A DNA stretch of 64,000 nucleotides from Portulaca oleracea. Taxonomy: Eukaryota; Streptophyta; Magnoliopsida; Caryophyllales; Portulacaceae. This document shows, piece after piece, positions 1 through 8,577 of this stretch (position 1 is the first letter of the stretch; each line of letters opens with the position of its first letter). The stretch spans positions 9,324,254 through 9,388,253 of the forward strand of contig CM055892.1 in assembly GCA_029582165.1 (NCBI GenBank), given 5' to 3'. Under the pieces are notes generated by a model. That model made no database searches and was not told the DNA's origin. It saw only the letters and a program-made list of their open reading frames with translations. The translations under genes and the position numbers were made by a program.

Positions 1-1013
1 CTATGGTCTATGAACCCGATTTCTAGATTCGGGGGTAAGGTTACGAATTCGAGAGTTATAAGAACTCTCGAATCCGCCTGTTATAAAACAGACTCTAGTA
101 AAATCGACATTGAAAGAAAGAGAGTGGGGAGAAGTTTGATTAATTTCGCGAAGTTATTATTCAAAACATGCAATATAAAATGCGGTTTTTACTTTACAAA
201 ATATGTGCAAGCAATGGAATTAAAGAATGAATTACATGAATAGTTATAACAAAATAAACAATGAAATCAAACCTTGCTTAAGGTGGTAGAAATGGTGGAC
301 TTGATCCCTTGACTTGGCCTTGACTTGGAGCTTGGATGAAATAATGTGAGTGGTTTAGAAGAGTGGTATATGGGTGATTATATGGTTGTGATGAGTGTGA
401 TTATGAGGGGATTAGAGATGAATATGGATGATGAAGTTTTGAGAGAATTTGAGTATAGTATGGAGGTAGTTGATGAGGATAGATGATTGTTGATGAAATG
501 AAGGTGAAATGGAGGGGGTATTTATAGGTGAAGGGGTGAAGGATTTGGAGGGAAATGGAGGGATCATATCCCAAAAATCATGTCATCCTAAGACCAAAAC
601 CTAGGCGGGTTTTGGGAGGTGAAGGCGAAGTCAAACACGTGGGCAAAAATCAGGGGATTGAATTGCATGCATGCAGATTTTGGTGCCAGACAGCTTAAAA
701 CCTAGGCGGGTTTTAGCTGACCATCACACGGATTGGTGATGTGGCACCAGACGACGTCGCTCCGCTACTCTTCTCAAAACCTAGGCGGGTTTTGAGACTT
801 CTGGGCCGGGGCGCGCTTCTGGGCCTGCTTCTGCGTGGGCTTGTCTTCTGAAAATTAAAACCCAGGGGGGTTTTAAACGTAGGCGGCCTGTTGACTTCTT
901 GGGCTCAAGCTATTGACTTTTTCCGGGCCCAATGACCCATTTATTGTTTGGCCAAAATGATTTGCTGATTTTGATGAGTCGGGATTATGCCGGTATAAAT
1001 TCTGGTGTCTATA
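1..1013 (-). repeat. LTR fragment, diverged sibling of the 11966/19334 LTRs
   Basis: The opening bases (ATTCGGGGGTAAGGTTACGA, then an AATCCGCC and GACTCTA block) match the middle of the LTRs at 11966 and 19334 in the same orientation. The end at 1001-1013 (GGTGTCTATA) corresponds to their GGTGTCTACA terminus. By analogy with that element, the retrotransposon lies on the - strand. The sequence between these anchors is strongly diverged. It carries four copies of an AAACCTAGGCGGGTTT-type motif (about 597, 697, 777 and 857) where the sibling LTRs carry AAACCCGTCTGGGTTT. The left end is outside the window, so the partner LTR and target duplication cannot be checked. Confidence 0.7.
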
Positions 1014-1488
1014 GGCACACACGATGGCAGCGTGCGGCATGTCCGACCTTCTGGACTAGGCGCTGGCAGCGTGTCCCGGGGCGCTGGCAGCGTCGGTGCC
1101 TTCTTGCGTTCTTTTTCCTTCTTCCTTCTCCCTTCTCCCATTTGTCTCCAGTCTCCACACGCACAACAAATTGGTTCCACACCCAACAGATTCTTGCAGA
1201 CATAATCAGAGGGACACCATCCCGTCTCCTCAACAGCCGGCTTCACAACACTCATCCTAAGATCCGGGGTTAAATAGGGAAATTAATGATCTACTTGAGA
1301 AAGATGTCGTCCTTGAACATTTGAAAAAGACTAAGGCCCACATGATGATATGGCAGGTGATCTCTACCTCTCGGTCACCGCGATAAGCCTTTATCAAGGT
1401 GACTTGAATAATGGAAGGTAGAATATGGTCCTAATAACGTGTTATGAAAGTACGAACTATGTGAAAATAATTTGAAAGAGAGACACAA
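1014..1488. other. unassigned repeat-derived stretch
   Basis: Probably interior sequence of the LTR element to the left. A CTGGCAGCGT motif occurs more than once at 1050-1095, followed by a C/T-rich tract. The stretch 1270-1400 has short open runs, but no domain could be recognised. Confidence 0.3.
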
Positions 1489-1827
1489 CTAAAAATATGT
1501 GTATTACCAACCACTTTTTCCAACCAATTTAAAATTTTATGTTGAAAAAAGGGTTGGAAATTCCAACCAATTTTGCTAAAAAGGTTGGAAATTTTTCCTA
1601 CCATCCTTTTTCCTACTATTTCTCCAACCATTTTGAAATAGTAGGAAAAAGGATGGTAGAAAAAATTTTCAACTATTTTAGCAAAATTGGTTGGAATTTC
1701 CAACCCTTTTTCCTACATACAATTTTTGAAAATAGTTGGAAAATGAAGTGATTGCTAAAATGGTTGGTTTTTCCAACCATTTTAAATTGGTTGGAAAAAA
1801 AATGATTGGTAATACACATACTTTTAG
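1489..1827. mobile_element. long-hairpin MITE
   Basis: The outer ends CTAAAAATATGTGTATTACC (1489) and the reverse complement of the sequence ending at 1827 form an imperfect terminal inverted repeat of about 45 bp. The middle is a second, longer palindrome: about 1551-1620 pairs with 1636-1706 almost throughout, around a 15-nt loop. The whole element is nearly one hairpin, built from GGTTGGAA/TTCCAACC words. No coding capacity is visible, and no clear target duplication was found. Confidence 0.75.
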
Positions 1828-1898
1828 AAGTGAGAGGAAAAGAAAAAGGATAGAAGAGATTGAGAGGCAGAAAGGGTGAATTTCCATTGCGTACAAAG

Positions 1899-2379
1899 TC
1901 GGGGGGCATAACTGGTTAACCGCATTTTTGGTTAACCGCATATGCGGTTAACCGTTTTTGCGGTTTCTAGATTTTGTAAACCTAAACTTAAACCGCTTTA
2001 CGCGGTTAACCGCAAATCGCTTAACCACAATTGAAACTTGAAAACCGAAACCAAATCAAAATCGTCGGTTAACCGTATTGAGAATACGGTTAACCGCTTT
2101 TTGGATTTGATTTACGGTACGGTTAACCACCGGCTTTTGGAAATTTAAAGCAACAACCAGGGAAAAAAATAACATTCTACTTTGAAATTTTACATTTTAC
2201 TACTAAAGTAATCAAAACCAATTAACCGTGGTTAACCGCTTCACGAAAATGCAAAATCTAAACCTAAACTAGCTAAACCGGTTTGGTTAACCTAAACCGC
2301 ATTTTTCAAAATTAACCATTTTTACCGGTTTGGTTTTTGCGGTTCGATTTGCGGTTTCGATTTTTCATACCTACCCTTA
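1899..2379. mobile_element. non-autonomous hAT-type element rich in GGTTAACCGC
   Basis: The element is flanked by a near-perfect 8-bp duplication, GTACAAAG (1891-1898) and ATACAAAG (2380-2387). The weakly matching ends (GGGGGGCATAA and the reverse complement of CATACCTACCC) fit hAT termini. The interior is filled with the palindromic word GCGGTTAACCGC and variants in both orientations, a subterminal binding-site pattern typical of hAT MITEs. No ORF is meaningful. The class assignment rests on the 8-bp duplication. Confidence 0.55.
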
Positions 2380-2576
2380 ATACAAAGGCAATAGGGCATA
2401 TTTACAATACAAGTCTTCTTACACAACAAGAAATATCGATTCTTTTTCTCCAAAACAAGTTATTTCTTGCTCGATTCATAATATGTCCACATGAAAAAAA
2501 AATGAATATTCATACTATATTCCATAACAAATTAACAATCCCTTCATTGTAGTATCATTTTTAAGTTTTAACCTAG

Positions 2577-2676
2577 GGTTTTTGGCTCAAAATAATCCAA
2601 AGTCGGAGGTCATTGGCTGAAAATAATCCAAACTCACTTTTTGGCTGAAAATAATCGAAACTTTTAACCTATTTAC
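2577..2676 (+). repeat. left terminal inverted repeat
   Basis: Begins GGTTTTTGGCTCAAAATAAT and ends ...ACCTATTTAC. Internally it has three tandem near-copies of GGCTGAAAATAATCCAAACT. It matches the reverse complement of 7737-7836 with only scattered mismatches. Confidence 0.85.
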
Positions 2677-3004
2677 TCAGACTAAACCGAAATCGATTTC
2701 CGGCTTCGGAATGTTGACTGGGGTCTACAGAAGTTAACGAAAGAGAGAGAAGACTGAGAGAAATTAGAAAAAAGGCAAACATTTAGGGTTGGGTCAAATT
2801 TTAAATTTTTGGGGTTGGAAGACTAAATTTATTATGTTAAAGTATTTTTATTTTTAATCAATTGCCACGTCATTATAAGTTTAACTGACTTGGGGTCTAC
2901 ATAAGTTTTAAAAGAAAAATTCACAACCAAAATCAATTAAAGAAACATGTGCTCAGGCTGCCAAGTCAGCATTCCGGCCGGAAATCAATTTCAGTTTAGT
3001 CTGA
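2677..3004. mobile_element. nested 328-bp MITE with 3-bp TSD TAC
   Basis: The ends TCAGACTAAACCGAAATCGA (2677) and the reverse complement of the sequence ending at 3004 form a terminal inverted repeat of about 28 bp. The element is bracketed by TAC (2674-2676 and 3005-3007). The uninterrupted copy of this site in the right arm of the host element (7730-7740) reads straight through as CTATTTACAACAT on the opposite strand, so both ends are fixed. A 3-bp duplication fits PIF/Harbinger-like MITEs, although the usual target is TWA. Confidence 0.75.
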
Positions 3005-3545
3005 TACAACATAAAGGGCCTATGCCAACAGTCGAAAACTGTTGCCTTAGGCCAAAGGCAACGGTATTTTGGCCTAAGCCAACAGGCATGAGCCGTTGCA
3101 GATACTTCCGTTGCCTTTTCCAAAGGCAACGGTATTTTGGCCTAAGGCAACAGTTCCTGCAAGAAGGCTCAATCAATGCCTAAGGCAATGGTCCATCTAA
3201 GGCAACAGTCCAGTGTTGTTGCGTTAACAGAAAAGGCAACAGTCTAGTGTTGTTGCAGTAGTAGCAAAGGCAACAGGCCAGTGTTGTTGCATTTATAGCA
3301 AAGGCAACAATCTAGTGTCATTGCATTAGTAGCAAAGGCAACAATCCAAGGCTGTTGTATTGAAGACAACAAAGGCAACGGTCCAATAGTGTTGTATATT
3401 AAAGCGACAAAGGCAACAGTGAAGTATCGTTGCAGTATAAACCAACATAGGCAACAGTATTAAAAGGCAATGGATTGTTGCGTTATCCCACCAAAAGCAA
3501 CCGTACATTAGATGTTGTATTTCATAGCAACAATCTACTATTGTT
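3005..3545. repeat. GCAACA/TGTTGC subterminal repeat array
   Basis: Starts with ACAACATAAAGGGCCTA, the inverted match of 7720-7738. It then runs as roughly 40-50 bp imperfect units of the form AAAGGCAACAGTCCAGTGTTGTTGC. Each unit is a small palindrome, GCAAC...GTTGC. A matching, more degenerate array in inverted orientation lies at 7304-7736. Confidence 0.75.
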
Positions 3546-3964
3546 GCATATGCTTATTTCCAGTACTTATTCAATATTTATAATTGATCACCTGTAATGA
3601 TATGTAATACGAAATAATATACATATGACAACAAACGTCCAAATGCTATTAATATCATCGCTGGATCTCATTACAAGAGTCAAAATATGAAATAGGTCAT
3701 TCATATAAGACACAAAAGATAGTAATAAGAAGTATCAAGTCCAAAATAGTATATCTAATAATAAAAGTTTTCATCTTTGAATATTATCCTAATATTATGA
3801 CACAATCCAATATAGATAAATAACGACCTAGACAGTTCATCATATTAGCTCTCTATCTTCACCTTCATCTTCACCATCACCTTCATCTTCTTCCTGGGAA
3901 AAAGAAAACAAAATACTTAATATCAAAATACTTGAAATTAGTAACTAGTAGGAAGTATTAAGCG
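3546..3964. other. AT-rich, nothing recognised
   Basis: AT-rich sequence with a short CTTCATCTTCACC-type pyrimidine repeat near 3860-3895. No gene, RNA or element end is visible. Confidence 0.5.
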
Positions 3965-5352
3965 ATAAAAAATAGGATGCTTTAAACAAATTGAGTCTAA
4001 TGATGGAGAAACAAGTGCACTTCTTGCAAGAAATGCACCTAAGTTCATCAAGAAAGATACCAAGAAAGAAAAGGCCGGGAAATTCTGTACATACTGTTAA
4101 AGAAATGGCCATGAAAGAGACGAGGCAAAAAGACAGCTGGTAGGATACCCGGATTGGTGACAAGACAATAAGACAATAAGAAACGAGGCAAAAAGACAGC
4201 TGCAAGCGTTCTTACAGAAGAGAATAATTGATTACAGAAGTTTTTCCTTTTAAAGTGAAAAACAAAGAAGCCTTGCATTTTCCTTCAAACAGTGATGAAA
4301 GCATCTGGCCACTCATCTTTGAGCATGATGATGAGGACAAAATCAATAGCAGCAGAAGAGATGATGTGCAACAAAATGACAGTAATTCTCTTCAAGATCC
4401 CTTATTAGCTGATAATGATGATGAATATCAAAATAATGTCCAGGAAAGTACACTTCATCATACCCATGATACTTTAAATGATCACATAGATGAAAATGAA
4501 ATTACTTCTCATGATTTTGATAGAATGCACCAAGATGACAATCTGCAGCAAAGTGACAATGTGCGGCAAAATGACAGTTATTCAGAAACTAATCATCAGA
4601 GTCAGCAGGGCTTAAGAAAATCTCAAAGACAGAGGAGGGAACCTGCTTGGCTCAAAGACTTTGTTCGGTCACAAGAAAGGAGAAAACAGCCTGAAAATGA
4701 TTCACAACAATCAATCAGCTTCTCTAGTAAAACTACGAATTCCTTTCCTTTTCCTTTGATAAAAGAAACTAACTTACAGCTTCATTCTTCATAATATGTT
4801 GATTCTCTAATTGCTACTATGTGTGTGTCTGAGCCTACTAGCTATAAGCAGGCTGTAAGATACCCTGAATGGGTTAATGCTATGAATGAAGAATTACAGG
4901 CCTTAGAGATGAATGGGACCTGGACCTTGACAGAGCTACCTCCTCGAAAAAGAACTTTAACATCAAAGTGGGTCTATAAGGTTAAGTTCAAACAAGATGG
5001 CAACATAGAAAGGTATAAAGCTATGTTAGTTATCAGGGGATTTGAACAAATTAAAGATAAGGATTGTAAACACACTTTTTCTCCTGTAGCTAAAATCACC
5101 ACTGTTAGAATCTTTATTGCCATGCCTACCATTAAACAATGGATTTTACATCAATTAGACATAAACAATGCCTTTTTGCATGGATTCTTAGATGAAGAAG
5201 TTTATATGATTCCTCCCGAGGGATATGATAAAGCCTCTTCAAGTTTGTAGGCTTGAAAAGTCTCTATATAGCCTCAAGCAGGCCTCAAGACAGTGGAATG
5301 TGGAATTAAGCAGGTTCCTTAAGAATTTTGGGTTTGTTCAATCCAAGAATGA
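3965..5352 (+). pseudogene. Ty1/copia remnant: gag zinc finger, then RT
   Basis: Two separated pieces of a copia polyprotein. At about 3990-4165 a frame reads CX2C...GH...GYPDW, the gag zinc knuckle. It is broken by an in-frame TAA and TGA, and its last Cys is replaced by Ala. A 20-bp duplication (ACGAGGCAAAAAGACAGCTG at 4119 and 4183) follows. From about 4232 there is the integrase-side linker (EVFPFK..., later GLRKSQRQRREPAWLKDFV), a stop at 4792, then reverse transcriptase from 4819 with KWVYKVKF, TFSPVAK, TVR and the catalytic QLDINNAFLHG motif. A frameshift near 5235 moves RT into another frame ([18 protein letters not shown]), which ends abruptly near 5350. Protease, most of integrase, RNase H and both LTRs are missing, so this is dead cargo inside the 2577-7836 transposon. 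Confidence 0.85.
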
Positions 5353-6250
5353 TAAACAAACCATAAACAGATTGAACCCCAATCTATAAAAATCAACCTA
5401 GATATCAATAGAATAGAAGAAGTACAACAAATTAACCCATACCTTCGACAAAACTGGTCATTAACAGAATCGAACCATAATCTGCAAAACTCAAACTAGA
5501 AATCAAGAGAAGAGAAAAAAAAGAACAAAACAACCTAGAAGAACAAAACCATTTGGCCCGCCACTGCCCATTAGTGTAACACAGAAATCACCAATGACTA
5601 TTTGCATTCAACAATGCCTAAATTCAAGAGCGTAGCAAGCTAAAATAACAGTTAAAGAACGAAATTTACCAAAAAATCAACCAAAAATCATCTAACCTAA
5701 ATCCACCCTCAAAAGAACACACAAGTACAAACATCAATTAAATTCGACCATCTCGTCCACCATTAGCGTAACACAACATCACCAACGACTATTTTCATTC
5801 ACCAACGCCTAAATTCAAGAGTATACCAAGCTAAAACATCATTTAAGCCAAAAACTAAGATAGAAATGGGAAGAACCTGGAAATTGTGCTGCAAAGTGTA
5901 TCCGATTTCATGATCGATTTCGGAGAGAGAATCATCCTCTTCATCAATGGCAAATGAAGCTGATTTTTTGTTGCGAGAAACACACACACTCGTGGAGAGC
6001 GCCTCTTTCGGAGAGAGAAAAATGCAAGTGCTCTTCCAGTCGATTTGAAGGAGGGGGGTGGAATTAGGGTTCTGCAGTAGAGTTGTGAGAAAATAGAAGG
6101 AAAGGAGGGACAACGCCAGATATTCGTTTTTCAATTTTTCAGCGACCGCCCCTTTTTTATTTTAGCTTCTTTCACTAGTTTTTCAATTTTTCAACGACCG
6201 CCCTTTTTTTTATTTTGGCTCCTTTCACTCTTCCAGCGAGCCATTCATTT
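5353..6250. other. non-coding, with direct duplications
   Basis: AT-rich sequence. A segment of about 90 bp (near 5570-5660) recurs about 188 bp downstream (5758-5850), sharing ATTAG.GTAACACA and CCTAAATTCAAGAG. A second tandem duplication of about 52 bp at 6130-6230 shares TTTTTCAATTTTTCA.CGACC. Open frames here (5799-6134, - strand) match no family I know and sit in low-complexity sequence. Confidence 0.5.
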
Positions 6251-6258
6251 AGATGAGA

Positions 6259-6547
6259 TTAGAGCTGGTAAAATTTTATCCGATCCGGACTATCCGAATT
6301 GTCCAACCTAAAAAAAACTGGGTCTGGACATAAATTTTTCGTCCGAATTTTGATAATGATCGAATATTCGGACATAAAATTTCTCTTTTTTCAATTGTCC
6401 GAATCTGATTTCAGATTCGTCCGAATTGTCCGACCCGGTTTGACCCGAACTAAAGCGGGGTATGGAGATGAATTTCTCGTCCGAATTTTGACATTAACCG
6501 AATTTGTCCGACCCGAATTTATCTGGATCCGATTTTTTGTCAGCGCT
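6259..6547. mobile_element. 289-bp non-autonomous hAT element
   Basis: Flanked by an exact 8-bp duplication, AGATGAGA (6251-6258 and 6548-6555). The termini are TTAGAGCTGGTAAAA and the reverse complement of ...TTTTGTCAGCGCT, an imperfect inverted repeat. The interior repeats GTCCGAATTTTG and GTCCGACCCG. It has the hAT target size and no transposase. Confidence 0.8.
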
Positions 6548-6549
6548 AG

Positions 6550-6699
6550 ATGAGATGACTCAAATGAGTACCCAAAGGCTACAACGACATTTACTCTAAA
6601 CGCCGCTAAAGCCTTCATACATTATTCCAGATAAGGTGCCACATAAACGCCACTAAATCCCAAATATGTTGTAGTGCACCCGAGAGTGAAGTTAGTTGC
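6550..6699. other. possible CACTA 3' terminus
   Basis: AACGCCGCTAAAGCC and AACGCCACTAAATCC occur in succession, followed by ATATGTTGTAGTG ending at about 6677. TTGTAGTG is the inverted form of a CACTACAA terminus. No matching left end was found, so this is only a suggestion. Confidence 0.25.
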
Positions 6700-7303
6700 T
6701 TATCCAACTTTTGATCGGATTTATATATATAGGGTCGATCACTTTGGACAATTGGATAGTGGTTTGATCGGATTTATGGGCAAACATGCCTTTGCTTTTA
6801 AATTACTTTCATGCACAATTGATGTTTAACTAATTCAAACCTTATGGCAGGACGAACAATTAAAGTGAGTTCAAATGGTTCGTAAAGTGTCTGAATCAAT
6901 TGGGGACCCGAACCAACCCGAACTGAAAACAACCCGAAGATCTCGATCCGATCAAACCAAGTCCTAATCCGATCCAAACCTGACAAAAACCCATCCAAGT
7001 GAATCCAAACCCGAACCCCACCCGATCCGACTATAACCTGAAGATCCTGATTCAATCAAAACCGGTCATATTCTGATCCGAACCCTACACAACCCATCCG
7101 AGTCAATCCGAACCCGTCAAAAACCCGTCCGAGTCAATCCGAACCCGAATCCCACCCGAACATTACGATTCGATAAAACCCAGTCTGAATCTGATCCGAA
7201 CCCGACAAAACACATCCAAGTAAATCCGAACCTGAACCACATCCGATCCGAGCTAATCCGATCCAAATCCGATCCGATCCATCCAATTGTCAGGTCTAAG
7301 CTT
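6700..7303. repeat. (ATCCGAACCCG)-type repeat, hAT-like
   Basis: Three imperfect units of about 120 bp built from GATCCGAACCCGA and CATCCGAGTCAATCC words. The right end, CAATTGTCAGGTCTAA, resembles the inverted form of the TTAGACCTGTCAA start seen at 27239. The left boundary and target duplication are not resolvable. Confidence 0.45.
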
Positions 7304-7736
7304 AAGACTTTAGGCAACAATAAAAAAAATGTGTTGCCAAAAATATCTAAGGCAACACTCTAAAATTGTGTTGCACCATTGGTGTTGCCATAGGCTATTT
7401 GTGTAGTATATTTAAAGCAACATTCTTATAACAATTGCCATAGCATTAAAAATAAGCAACATTCTAATAATAAAGCCTAAAATAGCATTATCCAGAATCT
7501 TAGTCGCAACGCTGGTGAATCCGTTACCTTTTCGTAAGCAACATTCCTATGGCTGTTGCCATAGTATTATAATAAGCTACTCCTCTAGACATGTTGCCTA
7601 TATCAATTAAGGCAACGGTCCCTTAACTGTTACTACGAAAACTATGCAACAAATAAAGCACTGTTGCCTTAGGGTATATAAGGCAACAATTCTTCTACTG
7701 TTGTAATCTGAGGCATTGCCTTAGGCCCTTTATGTT
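7304..7736. repeat. right subterminal GCAACA array
   Basis: Degenerate units such as AAGGCAACACTCTAAAATTG and GGTGTTGCC, ending in TAGGCCCTTTATGTTGT. This is the inverted counterpart of the left array that begins at 3005. Confidence 0.65.
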
Positions 7737-7836
7737 GTAAATAGGTTAAAAGTTTGGATTATTTTCAACCAATAAGTGAGTTTGGATTATTTCCAGCCAA
7801 TGACCTCCGACTTCGGATTATTTTGAGCCAAAAACC
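7737..7836 (-). repeat. right terminal inverted repeat
   Basis: The reverse complement starts GGTTTTTGGCTCAAAATAAT and matches 2577-2676 over its full length, ending ...TGAGCCAAAAACC at 7836. Confidence 0.85.
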
Positions 7837-8092
7837 TTTGATATTTGTCGCCCCCCTTTTACTAATGTCGCCCCACCGAAAGACATATTTGTCGCTCTCC
7901 TCTCTCTCTCCTCTCCCTCATCCTCTCAAATTCTCTCTAACCAACACCTTCAAATTCTCTCTAAAACAGTTTAAGGTATTTGAAATTGAACCTAAAATGT
8001 TAAGGGAAGATGATAATTCAAGTGAAGAAAAAGAGGTTAGTTTGTAAATTTTAATTTTTGTAAAAATTCGTTAAATTAAAAAATTTCCGGAA

Positions 8093-8317
8093 AAAAATTT
8101 GACGAACCGGTTGCCACGCGAATTTCTCGCCGGAGATGGCGGCGTTCCCGCACGCCGATCTCGACAACACCGCGGTGGTTTCCGCATGAAACGTGTGGCA
8201 ATGGCGGTGGTGACGCCGCACGTTTCATGCGGCAGCCGCCGCAGTGTTGCCAAGATCGGCGTGCGGCAACGCCGTCTTCGGCGAGAAATTCACGCAACAA
8301 CCGGTCCGTCAAATTTT
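8093..8317. repeat. GC-rich long inverted repeat near MULE left end
   Basis: AAATTTGACG...ACCGGTTG at the left pairs with CAACCGGTCCGTCAAATTT at the right. Nearly the whole 225 bp folds back with arms of about 95-100 nt, for example GCACGCCGATCT with AGATCGGCGTGC and CCGCATGAAACGTG with CACGTTTCATGCGG. It stands out in GC content from its AT-rich surroundings. Confidence 0.8.
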
Positions 8318-8371
8318 TTTGCGCTGGATCAACACGGCAACACGGTCCGTGTTGATCCAGTGCAAAAAAAA
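8313..8371. repeat. second hairpin, 24-nt arms
   Basis: TTTTTTTGCGCTGGATCAAC...CACGG and its inverted copy CCGTGTTGATCCAGTGCAAA surround a short loop. It directly abuts the 8093-8317 palindrome, and CACGGTCCGTGTTG/ACACGATCCGTGTTGG words continue to about 8430. Confidence 0.75.
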
Positions 8372-8577
8372 TTGACCTTCTGGACACTAATACGGGTCGT
8401 GTGACGCCAGACACGATCCGTGTTGGGTCCTTTTTTTGTAATTAAGTTTATTTTATTATTAAAAAAAGAAAATCTGATATTGTTGCTAATAGTGTCACGA
8501 TTATTATTATTGTTGTTGTTCTTTTAGTAAGTTTTGGTCAGGTTTGGGGAAATTAATGAATGTGGTATTGATTTGCA

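Larger units (their letters stand above)
2577..7836. mobile_element. 5.3-kb DNA transposon with 100-bp terminal inverted repeats
   Basis: The ends at 2577-2676 and 7737-7836 are inverted copies over about 100 bp. Inside each end, GCAACA/TGTTGC words form subterminal arrays (3005-3545 and 7304-7736). No transposase could be recognised. The cargo is a degenerate copia fragment, duplicated AT-rich sequence and nested MITEs. No flanking target duplication is visible (left flank ...TAACCTAG, right flank TTTGATATT), so the superfamily is open: long inverted repeats suggest a MULE, while the subterminal arrays also fit CACTA-type elements. It abuts the MULE that begins at 7845. Confidence 0.6.

Noticed and set aside
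5799..6134. 111-codon - strand open frame
   Set aside because: Low similarity to anything known; lies between duplicated AT-rich segments inside a transposon.
7837..7855. Target-site duplication for the 7845-27238 MULE or the 2577-7836 element
   Set aside because: No 8-11 bp match was found between the relevant flanks, so none is claimed.
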